A stretch of 64,000 bases of DNA from Typha latifolia (Eukaryota > Streptophyta > Magnoliopsida > Poales > Typhaceae): the NCBI GenBank assembly GCA_019914945.1, contig CM034103.1, positions 11,656,001-11,720,000 on the forward strand, read 5' to 3'. Under the pieces are notes generated by a model. It searched no databases, was not told where the DNA came from, and saw only the letters and a program-made list of their open reading frames with translations. Positions 38,995 to 52,300 of the stretch are shown here, in pieces. Position numbers and translations under genes: made by a program. How positions within the stretch are numbered: position 1 is the first letter of the stretch; each line of letters opens with the position of its first letter.

Positions 38995-39747
38995 CAAGAG
39001 ATCTAGGTACTGCAATAACGAAGAGCCCTCTAAGTGCACCAAGATCTAGATATAAGAATATCTCTAAATTTTCACAGGAAAAGAACACTAAGAGAGGTCC
39101 GCACGCCTGTAGATTTAGGTACCTTAACGACGACATGGGCTCGGAAAGATATCTCTTCTAATCACCACCTATATAATAATAAACTCAAATCACAACCTAG
39201 CAAGTTGACATGGCAAACATATCATTTCATATTTAGATCTAGAGAGAGTTTGACATGATAAAAGCAAGTTGAAACCGAATACTTCTGATTGGCTATATCT
39301 ATCCACTTTCCCTTGATCATGTAGAACACTAGAACGTGAACGCTCCTGAAATAAATTTTGTGAACCCAATAAGATTGCATGGCCTGTATATTTGTGATTA
39401 ACAAATAAACTCATTTTGGTTTAGACTAAACTACTGTATGGCTAATGTATAGTATACGTACCCTCTATTTGAAATTAATTTCGAGTCTAGCATAGTACTT
39501 CACATTTTCTGTAAGATAAACTAATATAAGTCTCAAAGTAATAATAATATAGAGGCAGGTAGAGAACAAAGGACTAGTAATTTAAAGAAGGCAATTAGAC
39601 TTTGTGAGGTTTTTATTTCTATATCAAATGCTTTTAACGAGTAGATACAAAAGGAGGAATGTGTGCTAGGAGGTTATAGATACAGCTAATGCTCTAATGC
39701 TCGCTGCCGGTTCTACGCACAGCAGTAAAGAGGAGAAAACTTCTCTT

Positions 39748-39775
39748 CTTCTTCTTCTTCTTCTTCTTCTTCTTT
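39748..39775. repeat. (CTT)n microsatellite
   Basis: About nine CTT units in the spacer upstream of the small unknown gene. Confidence 0.85.
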
Positions 39776-41114
39776 TGATCAAACTAAAATCTCATTAATC
39801 CATCTCAGCCCAAAAATATCTTTCTTAGCTAGTTAAGACTACAAGTGTTGTTTTGACTGCCTCAAAAATCAACAAAAGTAGCTGCTATTTACTGATTTTA
39901 TTTTTACTGTCATAATTGTCCTGCAATAGATAAATTAAAGTCTCATCTAATTACCGTAACGTCTCTTGAATATAACTTAGTCACGACATAGCTTTTTACG
40001 CAATAACTCTGATAAATTTAAAAGCTAAAACATCTGATTTTTTTTCAAATCAAAATTTATTCCCATCAATGTCTCCTACCTTCACATTGAATATAATTTG
40101 TTATTACTTGTCAATTCCCTCAAAATGCTAACAAACCAGTTAATTGCCTCACAGACAATGCTGGGATTATAATTTTCAGATGTACGTGAGAAAGGGTATA
40201 TCTCAATCCACTAATACAATTTTTGGTCGCTGTGTTCTTTTGTAGTTGTGGTAGTTAATTAGCAAACTTTCATATAAGAGATTGCCTATCATAAAAATAA
40301 TTAGTGTTTATCCATGGCCATACTGGATCCTAATTTCCCTAGTTTATAATCTACTCAGCAAGCTGAATGTACTTTGAGATCATCGAACATATAAATTAAT
40401 TGCTGGTTTTAGAATATTCGACAAGTATAAGCTCAGACAAGTTCAAGTTATTCCATGGCATATGTCACTAGATATACTTTGTTAATTACTATTCGTTCTA
40501 CTCGGAAGAAGATATGCATATGCCACCTCATTACTTCATCATATGTCACTCACGTAAGATGCAAGTTTATTCAAATGCTTCACGATAACTCTTTTCAAGA
40601 GTTTGGAGAAAATATTTGAGAGAGTAACTAGCTGTGTTGATTTTATGGTTCCTTAACTGTTTATATTTACATTAATTGAACAACTTATCAGTTCCCCTAG
40701 CTATATCTCTCAATATATATTACAATTGTTTCTTATTTTATCCTCATTACTTCATCATATGTACACATGATTTTCAGAAAAAATAATCTTAAACTCTTTA
40801 ATTAAATGAAAGGATTAGTTAGGGTTAACCAATAGTATAAAGAAGCACATAAATATCTTCTTTGATATGATGTACAAGGATAGTGATATCTTACAGGTAG
40901 CAGATAAGGATGACCCAAGTCAAGGGAGGGTTGGTCCCATAGATATAAAGATTAGTACGTAATGAAGGTGGAAACAATGAACCAAGTCCTATTTGCACTA
41001 AAAAGCAAAAGAAAAGTTTAATTATAGGACCATAATAATAGGGTTTTTGTTTCATGGTTTTGTAGCAATCTATGTGCTGTCATCTTGGATCCTTCTTAAT
41101 TACTACTCCATCCT

Positions 41115-41124
41115 TTTATATATA
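41115..41124 (+). promoter_or_regulatory. TATA box of the small unknown gene
   Basis: TTATATATAT lies about 115 bases before the ATG at 41239, which gives a leader of about 90 bases. Confidence 0.5.
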
Positions 41125-41238
41125 TTAAGATGGCATAGTACCAACTCTCTCCACTATCCACAGTAGAAATATGCACCTTTAAGTACTCAAGTGAAGACTA
41201 GTAGTAGAGAAGAAGAATAAGAAAGAAGAAAGCTAGAG

Positions 41239-42026
41239 ATGGGTTCTCTAATGGCTGGTTGGGATTCACCTGTGATGGATGAGAATAAAGGTACTTATAT
41301 ATATATATATATATAAGTTTTATTTTGTTTGGCTAATTAATTGCAAACTAATGATGGGTTAATTATCATGTATAGTTCGAGCTCGGAGGAACAAATCGCT
41401 AACGAAAGAAGAGATCGAGGCTTTCAGGAAGTTGCAGAGAAAGACTGAAGGAGAGGAGGAAGAAGAGCAAGGATCTCCAACTTTGGCTTCCCCAAAGCAG
41501 TCCCCAGTAAGCTCTGTTCACGTCTTTCTCTTGAATATATTTTTAAGATCTCACCTATTTATTTCTTTAGTTTTTACTATCTTTTTAAACTATATATTTT
41601 CAACACTTTTAGTCTGTTTTTTTTTCCATAGAAATTAGATGGTTCGAACTTACTCTTAACTACTTCCATGCATTTTTTTTTTCTATGTATATTTTGTAGA
41701 GATTATCTCGTCTTCTACGCGTGCATAGTGCGCCTCCGTCTCCTCAAATCCATGACGAGGAGGATCTGAGCAACAACAAGAAGCCAGATAAAACTGGCGA
41801 CTGGTAACTAATTAAGCAACTTAAACTTGCATGGCCTCTTTCAAGATTATCTTAATTAATATATCTATAATATCTTGATTAATTATGATGCAGGTGGACG
41901 AGGAGCAACTGGGCTTTCCTCAATGAGCCCCCTCTTGATGAGGCACAGGACTCTGCGCGTAAATATACTGCACAGTTCCACGTTGCACGGCTCGCAACTG
42001 AGAAACGCGTAGGTCTTATTAATTAG
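41239..42026 (+). CDS. Small plant-specific protein of unknown function
   Basis: Four exons, 41239-41290, 41376-41506, 41700-41803 and 41894-42026, with phase kept at each join; 139 residues. It starts MGSLMAGWDSPVMDENK, then KSLTKEEIEAFRKLQRKTEG with a Glu run (about residues 42-48). A Ser/Pro-rich middle follows (SPRLSRLLRVHSAPPSPQ), then WWTRSNWAFLNEPPLDEAQ and a QFHVARLA end. No catalytic or membrane domain is visible. The N- and C-terminal blocks resemble a small plant-only family that I cannot name with confidence. The last exon could instead splice at the GTAGGT at 42008, giving a slightly different tail. A TATA box and short introns support a real gene. Confidence 0.75.
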
Positions 42027-43084
42027 TAGAGACATACTTACTGTTAAAAACTATGCTTTAGAGAAAGGGAAAAAAGAAGAAGAAGAAGAAGAAAGAATTA
42101 TGATGTGGAGTAGATTTATGCTACCGTGGAGTTGGTATGGAGTGCAAAGGTAGCTTTGTAAAATTACGGCGGCGGAGTTGATTCCCTATGTATGTACCCA
42201 GGGATGATCATCCTATGAAGCTTGCTTGTTTTGTTTGATTATGTAAATTAAGTTATTAAAGTTAATAAAAAAAATTAAAATGGATTATGCGTCTGTTTTA
42301 ATTTATGTATCAGAAAGGGTTCTAGTTTATGAACTCTCTCCTCAATAAAAGAAGAAATTTTTTTCAAATCACTCGATATTTTATGATTTATACTTGTCTT
42401 TCATAATTTTATAATTTAATTTTTTTTATTCTATAATTTTTATTTAATACATAATTTTATTTTAACTAACTAATATCAATTAAATTATTAAAATACTCAT
42501 CGACCATCTTCCTTTATTTTTTTCAACCACCTCCTCCTCCTCGCTTCCATCGAAGGTTCATATGAGAAGTTAGAGCTTCCTCTAACTCCCTTTAAATCTT
42601 AGATATTTATAAGTTTCTGACCAGTATATAGATCAATTGAGAATAAAATAAGAGATTGAATTATAAAATTTTCAAGACCAGTATATAGATCACAGAATAG
42701 TCATATTTATATACATTTTTATTTAGATTAAAAACTATATATTAATATGTCACTTGTACCATGGAATTCATTTTATCTTTGGTAACTCTCTTACCTTTTT
42801 AAATTTATAAAAGAATCACTAACGATAAGGATTAATTTTGCTAGAATTCTAAAATCAATTGAAAACTAACGAATATTATGTTACGAAAACCAACGGTTTT
42901 ACGCCCGCGAACGTGCAAGCATCGATCGTTACCCGCCGTGGCATCCCCCATTGCCAGTGGGAAATTGGGATCTGAATTTATTATTACCCTCATCTCTTCT
43001 TCTCGTCCTCTAGACTCAACTCAGTCCATCTCCATCACCACCTACCGACACCATTACTCCATTCTCTCGATCCAATCCTCCAAG
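42027..43084. other. Spacer before the syntaxin gene
   Basis: AT-rich 3' region of the small gene, then the syntaxin promoter. A GACCAGTATATAGATCA 17-mer occurs twice, near 42619 and 42675. The syntaxin frame stays open upstream to 42878 but lacks family similarity there. Confidence 0.45.
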
Positions 43085-43909
43085 ATGAACGATCTCATGA
43101 CCGACTCCTTCGGCGGCTACGCCGCTCTCAATAGCCAGGAGGAATCCACGGCCGCCGCGGATCCCAACCTCCTCCGCTTCTTAGAAGAAGCCGAGGCCGC
43201 CAAGCAAGAGATCGCTACCATCCACGACCACCTCACCCGCCTCAACCGCGACCCCGATCCCGAATCCCTCAAATCCCTCCGCGGTCGCATCACCGCCGTC
43301 CGCGCCCGGATCGACTCCATGGGCCACCGCCCGGGCCCCGCACCGGTCGCCGTCTCCCTCCGCGCGAAGCTGAGAGACCTAATCCTGCGATTCCAGGAGC
43401 TGCGGGATCAAATGTCGGCGGAGCGCAGGGCGGCGGTGACGCGGTGCTACTTTACGATCACCGGGGAGGAGCCGAGCGAGGAGGCGGTGGAGAGGATAAT
43501 GGCGTCGAAGGGGGAGGGGGAGGGGAAGGATGAGGCGGCGGCGTTGTTTCGGAAGGCGATCGAGGAAGGCGGGGTGAGGCAGCTGGCGGAGGAGATGGAG
43601 GAGAGGGAGGAGGCGGCGAGGGAGGTGGAGAGGAGCCTGGTGGAGCTGCATCAGGTGTTCCTGGACATGGCGGTGGTGGTGGAGACGCAGGGGGAGAGGA
43701 TAGATGAGATCGAATACCTGGTGGTCGAGGCGGCGCAGGGGATCGGGGACGCGGTGCAAGAGCTGGAGGAGGCGAGAAGGTATCAGAGGACTAGTAGAAG
43801 AAGTAAGTGGGTGTGGATTGGAGTGATCGTCTTGGTGGTAATGCTAGTTATAGTGATAGTGGTTGTTGCCATTCTCGTCATTGGATTGAGAAAGAGTGGG
43901 AAATTATAA
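43085..43909 (+). CDS. SYP112: Qa-SNARE, SYP11-group syntaxin (SYP112-like)
   Basis: Plasma-membrane/cell-plate Qa-SNARE that drives vesicle fusion with SNAP25-type and VAMP72 partners (family knowledge). Single exon, 274 residues. It opens MNDLMTDSFGGY, the start typical of the KNOLLE/SYP112 group. An N-terminal Habc bundle spans about 28-160 (RFLEEAEAAKQEI, AKLRDLILRFQELRDQMSAE, then RCYFTITGEEPSEE). The SNARE motif is at about 186-245: SLVELHQVFLDMAVVVETQG, with the zero-layer Gln in ETQGERIDEIEYLV. A single C-terminal membrane anchor is at about 250-269, with a short basic tail. An in-frame Met at 42878 is rejected because the extra 69 residues match no syntaxin. It is shorter than KNOLLE and more Ala/Glu-rich, hence SYP112-like. 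The exact member is uncertain. Confidence 0.9.
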   Translation: MNDLMTDSFGGYAALNSQEESTAAADPNLLRFLEEAEAAKQEIATIHDHLTRLNRDPDPESLKSLRGRITAVRARIDSMGHRPGPAPVAVSLRAKLRDLILRFQELRDQMSAERRAAVTRCYFTITGEEPSEEAVERIMASKGEGEGKDEAAALFRKAIEEGGVRQLAEEMEEREEAAREVERSLVELHQVFLDMAVVVETQGERIDEIEYLVVEAAQGIGDAVQELEEARRYQRTSRRSKWVWIGVIVLVVMLVIVIVVVAILVIGLRKSGKL

Positions 43910-46396
43910 TCTACTTTAATTTACCAATTCATATGTCTCTTTAGTAGCTTTTCCTTTCTTCTTTTCTATTTTCAATAGAAATTTCATATAAAGATCCAGT
44001 TGATCAGAGCATCACATTTGACTTCCTTTTTTTTTTTTTTTTTTTTTCTTTTGGGTCAATCTGATGGATTTGGCTGTTGTGAGAAAGGACTTTTAATCTT
44101 TGAATTGTTGGCTTATTTGCTCAATTAAATTGATTGTTAACAGCTTGGTATCTATTCTGCAAGATCCAGTCTTTTTAATTGAATCAGCGTGCAATTCTCA
44201 TCACCAGTAGGAGTAGTAGGAATGCTTGTATATCCAGGGCTTCTCACCATCAGAATTCCAAAGAAAGTAGAAAGTTGGCCGAGTGTTTTGCCCGGAAAAA
44301 GAAAATCATGGGGTTTTACTTTTTACGCATTTATCTTATTTTGTTCTTTTTAACTTAAAAGTATTTAGTTGTTTTTAAAGTAAACAAATTAAATATTCTT
44401 CTGGTTTTTCTTAGGAGGATTCTCTTTCGGGTCTTTGAGTCCAATTGTTGTTATTCTCTTTCGGGTCTTCGTAGGTGCCAGTAGATCTAAGGATACTTGA
44501 GAAATGTTTTAGACATTTTGGAATTACTTTATATCGCAGGAGACATTCTAAATCAACATGAGAGAGTGTAAATCTGTAGCAAATTCTCTAAAGCTATAGA
44601 AAATATTCTACTCCGCAAGTAGTCAATGTAATCCGCAGAAAATCAACATAACTTGTTGATAAATACTGTAAATTCATAGATAACCTCTCTTATTTTTTGA
44701 GACAAGAAAATTGAGAAACATTGCATCTTAAGAGCTCTTGAAAATTAGAAATTCGGAGAAAGCTTGGGAAATTATGATGATCAAAATTTGTGGAGATTCA
44801 ACACCAATAATAACTTCTCAGTCAAATCTTAGTATCATCTTTTGAACTTCCCGAGTTTGAGATTTACCACCTATGTCGGGATTTGGCAAATTTCTATGGT
44901 TAGTCAGGCTTGATAAGCTTCATACTTTTTTTTTTATCATTCATGAGCTCAAAAGTTAGATATAGGCGGGACAAAGGGCTAACCCTCCCTAGATACAGAG
45001 GCACTTTAGGTCCCATCGAGCTTTTAGCTGTCTACTCTAGGCTTCAAACCATATACGTAGCCGAATAATTGCTTCGAACCAAATGCCGCCGAGACCTGCT
45101 CCAAGCTGTTGCGTTGCGAACCTGTTCTTCCAAACTAACTGCACTGTTGAGCCATCAACCGAATCGAGCCAAATCATCAAACCACCCACCACCAAACAAT
45201 TTTTTCATATTATTTGAGGTTGGAGTTGAGCTTATGACCTCCTTAGTTATGAGCAAGGTACCTACAAACTCTACTAGAGTTGGTTGGTGATAAGCTTGAT
45301 ACTAAATTTAATTTTGCTAAAAAAAAAAAGAACCTCTGTCCTGTGCCTTTTGTGGTGAGGAGGTCGAATGCTGGAGTTCTATTACCCCTACTCTGCACGA
45401 AACTCAAATTCACTCTTGAGTTACCACTTAGGATACAGCTACTGGTTAAGCATGCGAGACCTTCTTTCTCCCTCTTTCCTTCGCAAGCTTTGGAAATTTC
45501 TCACTTCTTTTATTTGGTGGAAAATCTGGTGTGAACAAAACAACAAATTCTTAAACTTCAAGTCTCTCACCAGGACCAGCTTCTCAAGAGTTATAGCAAG
45601 CCTTGGAGGAAATGACTTGGACCTTTTACCCACCCTCTTGTAGTCTTGTTATATCTCCTTTTCCTCTTTCCCCTCTTATGTAATTTTTACCTTTACAAAT
45701 TCTTCTTCTTAACTCATAATTAGGCTTCACCTACTAATTCTTAAAAAAATAAAAAAAATTTAAACCAATAGTCTCTAAATTTTTCAAAAATCCACTTCTA
45801 ATCTCATCCGATATCTCATACCCTCACTCTCCTCTCCAATAAGAGAAAGAGATGATATAAGAAAAAGAAAAGAGGAAAAAAAAAAGAAAACGAAAATGAA
45901 GACATTTTTATCTATTTAATTAGTTACTTCTCTAATATTTATTTTTTCTAACAAAGAGATTAAGTAATATAATTAGATAATTCAGGGTATGCATATATCC
46001 TTATTTTTTAAAATTTTTTTAAGAGGATTAAAGCAATAGATTGATGGTCAAAATGTAGTTCAACACAAATACCAATCATCCCTCAAGTTTTTAAATTTTC
46101 CACCATAACCAATACATTGGTACTGACACGGTATATTGAGAATTTTGCAGCACAAGTATGGCATATACAGTATCATTCTATAGAAGCTCAGAAATTATAA
46201 AGCAACTTAATTGCATTTGAAAGTAATATTAACAGTCAGTTACAACTTAAATGACCTCGGACCTGTGGTTTAACCTTCTAAAACTCATAAATATTTACAA
46301 CCAATATATTAGAAAGAAAAGATCTAAAGCTGTGGTATAAAGAAAAGAACAACAAAAGAATGATACTACTATGCAGCCTGATTCTTGCAATGAAAT
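43910..46396. other. Spacer with retroelement remnants
   Basis: No host gene is visible. It contains a poly-T run near 44029-44049, a repeat-like unit of unknown kind at about 44930-45330 ending in an A run, a LINE 3' remnant (45336-45766), and AT-rich sequence up to the KAPP 3' end. Confidence 0.5.
45336..45766 (+). mobile_element. 5'-truncated LINE (L1-type) remnant
   Basis: A zinc-binding reverse-transcriptase-type motif, CAFCGEEVE, at about 45350 is followed, after a frame change, by YYPYSARN and then LRKLWKFLTSFIWWKIWCEQ and NNKFLNFKSLTRTSFSRVIA. This pattern is typical of the C-terminus of plant non-LTR retrotransposons. A stop near 45644, a CT-rich 3' region and an A-rich tail (TTAAAAAAATAAAAAAAA, about 45741-45758) follow. 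The frame is broken and the 5' part missing, so this is a dead copy. Confidence 0.55.
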
Positions 46397-49300
46397 TTAA
46401 GATTTCGTCATACAAGGATCTGTTCTCAGTGTGTCAAAATCTAGGAAGACGACAGATGTATTATCCTTGGTTCGCAAACTTCTGGCTTCATTTAATACAA
46501 CATTGGCCAGTCGCTCAGCTGAGTTCTCATCAGTACCATTGATCTTCTCCCTATTCTGCAAAGTTTCAGATGAAATCATACGAATAGAATCAGAGATACA
46601 GGCAAGTCAATGAATCCAAAACTCTGAAGATCTCCATACCTGGAGGACAAGCTGTACTGCATTTCTTATGCTAATAACATCCCACAATCCATCACTACAT
46701 AAATTTAAATAGTCAATTTAGAAGTCTGAGTACTTGTTATCCATATAGATATGATAAGAAGCAGTTACCTTGCGATTAATGCAAATGCAGTGCATCCTTT
46801 TGTAATGTGGACGACTTGGCTTACATATGGCTCTGAACTAAAGCGTGTGTCTTGCTCTTTAAGAAACTTGTCCCCAAGCATCCTGCTAATATTTATTCCT
46901 GCAGAAAAAAAAGGACCAGATAACATTTTGATAATGTCTGATCAAACGTCAAATTAGAAGACCATCTTTATAATGGTGGTGAGATTACCCCAAAGGCGTG
47001 TTGCACCCTCTTTTAGTGGCCTTCCTGTTTCAGCCATGCGAGTCCGCTCAATCATACTAGTTACTCTGTGATCCTCAGTCATGGTGATCTGCTGTCCGTT
47101 AATACTGCCAAAAGAATAGGATAAAACATTATAAGTCACCATAATAATTAAATAATACATTGAAGTATATAAGAAGACAAAACACCTGATTTAAGTATTT
47201 TGATAATCTCTTCTGAAGTAATACCGAGTTTCTCTTGATCATCTATTCATCTATATTCAATCTCTTTTTCATTTTCTTTCCTTACCTTTTGTCTTCCCTA
47301 TTCTTGTTTGGTAAGAAAATTATAGATGATATAAATATGAGAGATTTGATCAAATCTATAACTTGATAACAAATATAAGATTAGAGATATGATCAGATCT
47401 ATAACATGATCATAAATATATGGGATTATAGATATAATCAAATTTATAACATTTAAAATTTATGTGACCCCATTGGAATGAGGAGTTTTTCAACTTCTAT
47501 CCATTTACCAAAAGAACCACCCGAGTCTTCAAAAAATCTCGAAATCAGGGTGTACCAAGGGAGGGGGAGTTGCCCTCAGGTTCCGCAACCTTCTAGCTAT
47601 ACTTGGGCAACACCAAGGTTTCCAACAAAATGATTCGCCCTGCTCTGTTACTTCACATCTAGGGTACACTTCTGATAAGGAATTGCAACACAGGAATGCC
47701 AGAATGGCAATGTCCCCAAAAGGACCTCAGTGGGTGCATGGTAGTCAATAGGTTTTGCGGTGCTTGGTGGATAGTGGGCACCATGGGCAAGCACCATGAA
47801 CCATAAATGGGTCTCAAACAATTTTCTAATCTAATTTCTCTAAATTGACCTTATTATATAGAACATAATCACAATTCTATAATTAGCAACATATCATATC
47901 AAGCACACAAGAGGAACAAGAAATCGAAAAAGATAAAAGAAATACAGTTATATGTATCAACAAGTATTAGAAGAGTACATAATTTGCCATAACATTATCA
48001 AAAGGAAAAGTAACATCTTCTGACTTATGATGTATTGGACTTAAACCTAAAAAGTAATCAAATTAAGTTACATCATTGATCACACACTTCTCATATATTA
48101 AATCTACTTAGCTCTCATCATCCTTTTGACAAATCTAACTCCATATTTTCAGTGTTTAGGAGCCTTGATTTCTTTTATTGTTAAGCTGATGAGTAACAGT
48201 CAGCCAAAGACTATCGATCTTTTATAGTAGTCTTTAACTTGCTTATCAGATCAATATTGCCTAAAAAGGAAATTTATATATGCTAAAATAGAGTGGTGAC
48301 AAGGCAAAACCAATATAATACTATAACAACCACCATATATGGACAGAAAAAGAACTATAAATAGTGACGGAGAACCCATTATACTTGTTTGGACACATAT
48401 CGAGTAAAAAGATGATCATGATTCATGAACAAGGTTTCTTACAATGACAGTGTAATTCAAGAAAAGCTAAATAGTTCCTATGCAAATTAAGAAACTTTAA
48501 CAATCATTATTAAGGTTTACCAGTTAGGTTCTCATTTAAGCGATTGCATCTATGTCAGCATGAAAATTATCAAGGTGATCCACATCTTTCTAAACATAAG
48601 AAAGGGATATCACTTGCATATTGAAACCAAGTGCAAATTATCCCATATTTGGCCTTCTAAATTTGTTCAAAGAACAACAGAACCAAAATGTTAAAATGCC
48701 ATGCATTGACAATTAAGTATCAAAATAACATAGAGGAGAAGAGGTAAACGTACTTAATGACGCAAGCTGAATCACCAACATTAGCACATTGTGCAAAACA
48801 TTCTTTGTTGCGATCAAACCAAATCAAAAGAGCTGTTGCAGTACAACCCTGAAAATAAGTGATGGTTATGATAAAACAAAAATTGCTTTAACCTCTCCGA
48901 GATAGTAATCAAGCAATGAAACATCATATGATAGTCAAGTACTAAAAATTTAGACTAAAATGACTGAGTATGGAAGCTAGAAGGTCTAAACGAGGAGGTT
49001 AAACACTAATCATAAGGTCAATAGATTTGCATAAAGAAAAAAAACATCCCATGGTTTTTGCGATTGACAAAAGTCATTACCACGCGATAATTCAACCTCT
49101 ACTGGTGCTACTGTCCCACTTGCAAAACAGAAGTTCCATATAGCAATAAGAACAGTTTTAAATTTTAAAAACAGTTGTTAATGATTAAATAGTATCAAAA
49201 TAATTTAGTGTTCCACAAATTTCAACATAGACAATTATCCTACATTTCATTCAAAACTTGTTAGTTTCTACAAGATAAAGTGATAACGGGGATTGATCCC

Positions 49301-52300
49301 TAAACAGTTGTCATACAAATAGATCATTAGCGTATCAAATCAAGAATCATTTCCTGAAATATACACACACAAAGTAAGTTCTTGTTTCATTAGAAGATAT
49401 GCTGCATTTGATAATGTTTCTTGAAAGGTTTTTTATGGAATTGTGACTAAAATCTTTTCAAATATGGAAGAGAAAGGAGAAAACCTCATACTGATGATTC
49501 ATTGCAGATTCTGTCAAACTAAAAGCATCTCTCAGAACATCCGATGCATCAGAATGCGAAAGAACCCTTTGTTTCCTTTCAGGATGAGATAAAAGATTTG
49601 CCACATTTTCAGGAAGTGTCCTAGAAAAAAGAAATATAATGCAGGCATAAGCCTCTACGGATAGAACACATCAACATTATACAGAGTGAAAGTCATCACA
49701 AAAGTAAAAATAAGAGTAATAAAAAAGAATTAAAAAATTATCAGCCAAAATGAATGTTCGCCTTTATATATAATGAACAAGTATTAGAACTATGACTGCA
49801 AAATTACATGCAATAGACCATGAATACATAAAGCATGCCAGATGAACAAATGGTAAAATATAAAGAGATGGCATATAATAACCATCATTTACATAAATAT
49901 CATGATGCATCAAAAGAAAGTTCTGGAGTATCAAAATGTATCATATCATATGACTAGAAGGCATTTAATTCTGAACAACCAAAACAATTTTACATAACCC
50001 AAAAGTAGCGCAAAAGGTGACAACTAGTAGTAAATTATTTAAGAACTTTCTATGTATGTGAATTGCTTTGGGATCATGAATGGAAAGACACCAGAAGAAA
50101 TGTAGTCACAACTACCAATATGATATTACTCCACCATATGAGTTTCCATATGGGGTAGTGCCAATTGGAGTATTATAGTCAAAGTACATCAGACATGCCA
50201 AGAGATCATCTAATTTAACTTTAAGAAAAATTTGCATATGGCACCCTGCTTTATAACAAAATTATGATTTACACCCTATAATTTTAATATTTGCAAAAAG
50301 AATACTATGATTTAATGAATATGTGCAGAATCACACTACTGTCAAATCTGTTAGCTAAACTTAATCAAACTCCTAAATTAAGTTAATTCTAATAAAAGAT
50401 TATGAAAATACCCTCAGTTAAGTTATATTTACCTAACCTATACTGAACTCAACCAAACTCAATTTGAACTAATCCAACCCAACCTAAGAAAATTTTAGTT
50501 ATTTTTTAAAATTATTTGACAGAATATTCTCATTTGTGCAAATAGTGTTAGTTTAAATGTAACTCAGGGTGTCATATTCGCAAAATGATATGGCTCGATT
50601 TGTAAATAGAGAAAATGTATAGTATAAACTATAATTTCGTTATAATATAGGGTGTTATATGCAAATTTCTCTAACTTTAAAGAAGGTGTGAAGATACTTG
50701 TAACCATGTACAAAATAGACAAGATTTTACAATGCCTAATCTCTAACTTGTAGATGGAATTGGGAGACAAATTTTGATAGAAAATTCCTATGCCTTTTCT
50801 CCTTACAACTTATTGTGCTGCAGTCTAGCCAAGTTTCAAAGGATTCTTGCTGCCTGTCGGGTTTTCAAAGTCCAATAGTGAAGGCAAATACAAATTCTAC
50901 AAAAGAATGAGAAATAAGCCTAAAAAGATTTAAGTAGACACTAGTTACAATTTACTAATTGCATAAAATTCTATCATTTGAAAGACTTGCATCTTTCTAA
51001 TCCTAGACTTTCCCTTGAATCAACGATGTGAAATAACGAGATCGTTAGGATTCTAAGAACGATAATGGTGAAAGAAAAAGGAATGAGATTTCACACCTCC
51101 ATTCTCAACTAGGGTTTTACACCCAAAACTCAAATTGGAGATAAATCTCAAAATCATTTCTTTATTAACTCCATTTGAGTAAAAAGTTGGCCTATATATA
51201 GACCTTACAAATGACAATAAATAAAAATTGCAAAAAAATTAATACAACTCTAAACACCATAAATAGCAAATGCATGATAAAAGTAATTGACTTGAGACTA
51301 ATTTCTTAAGGAAGAAACTGCACTGTTATATGTGCCCGTGTAATATGTCATTAATATCCGCATCATTCTCCTTGAGTGGGAGAGAATTTGACTCTGTCGA
51401 ATGTGTCCCCTGCAGTATTCATATTGCTCCAGTCTCATAGTATCCTGATACTCCAAGTCATTTTGATCAAGCCAAATATCACCTAATTCAAGGATAGATT
51501 TCACACATTCACCCTCAAGTAAGGGTCACACCTAAGTTTTTTTCTTCTAATGATAAGATTTATCCTTAGTGACTTCGAGCAGTAGACTAAAACTTTCCTC
51601 ATACTGCTCTAGCATGTCAAACTTTTACTATTCCAAGTCACTTCAGTCAAGCCAAATATCATCATGCTTAAGGATAGGTTTCACACCTTCACCCTCAAGC
51701 TAGGGTTTTATACCCAAATCTTCCTGATGTCAAATTTGTCCTTGGTTATAGGGAGTCTATGACAGAAAAAAAGGTTGATTTAGATAATAATGGACTATTG
51801 GATGATGCACGAACACCCCAAATCTGGTCAGATCTTGCTTCATGATTTCACAATGATTACTAGTTCTTCTCGTTCCTCCACAACAGTGATCTCCTCATGC
51901 GAGTTGAAATTCATCTACTCAATATACGGTAGAGTTCATGATGATCCAACATCCGTGATGCAAGTGTCAAACGAAGGACAATCGTAGAGCAGTATAGAAC
52001 GTAGAAGGTAGCCATCTATACCTGATGGAAATGGTGATAAATATTGGGAAATATGGGTAACATGGGTAAATTAACGGGTGATAGAGACAAAAAAATATAT
52101 AGTTTGAAAAAGATTTGAATCCGAAAAAACCATTGCTATGATATCAAAAAGATGTGAAACAACATGACCATTAAGATTCTAAGAACGATGATGGTGAAAG
52201 AAAAAAAAAAGGATTTCACACCTCCATTCTCAACTAGGATTTTACACCCAAAACTCATATTGAAAATAAATCTTAAAAAAAATTATTTCTTTATTAACCC

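Larger units (their letters stand above)
37588..41238. other. Spacer with simple repeats and a transposon-like GC patch
   Basis: About 3.6 kb between the divergent SPX4 and small-gene promoters. The SPX4 promoter side carries AAT and TA runs (about 37698-37762). At 38260-38840 lies a GGCCCG-rich patch. A TA run is at about 38959-38992 and a CTT run at 39748-39775. The rest is AT-rich with no gene I can support. Short open frames around 38247-39414 are not convincing. Confidence 0.5.

Noticed and set aside
42878..43084. In-frame extension of the syntaxin to a Met at 42878
   Set aside because: The extra residues match no syntaxin, whereas MNDLMTDSF at 43085 is the classical start of this group.
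50216..50680. A tRNA or host small-RNA hairpin precursor at the MITE
   Set aside because: The long inverted repeat is explained by terminal inverted repeats with a 9-bp target duplication. It could still produce small RNAs, but that is not needed to explain it.
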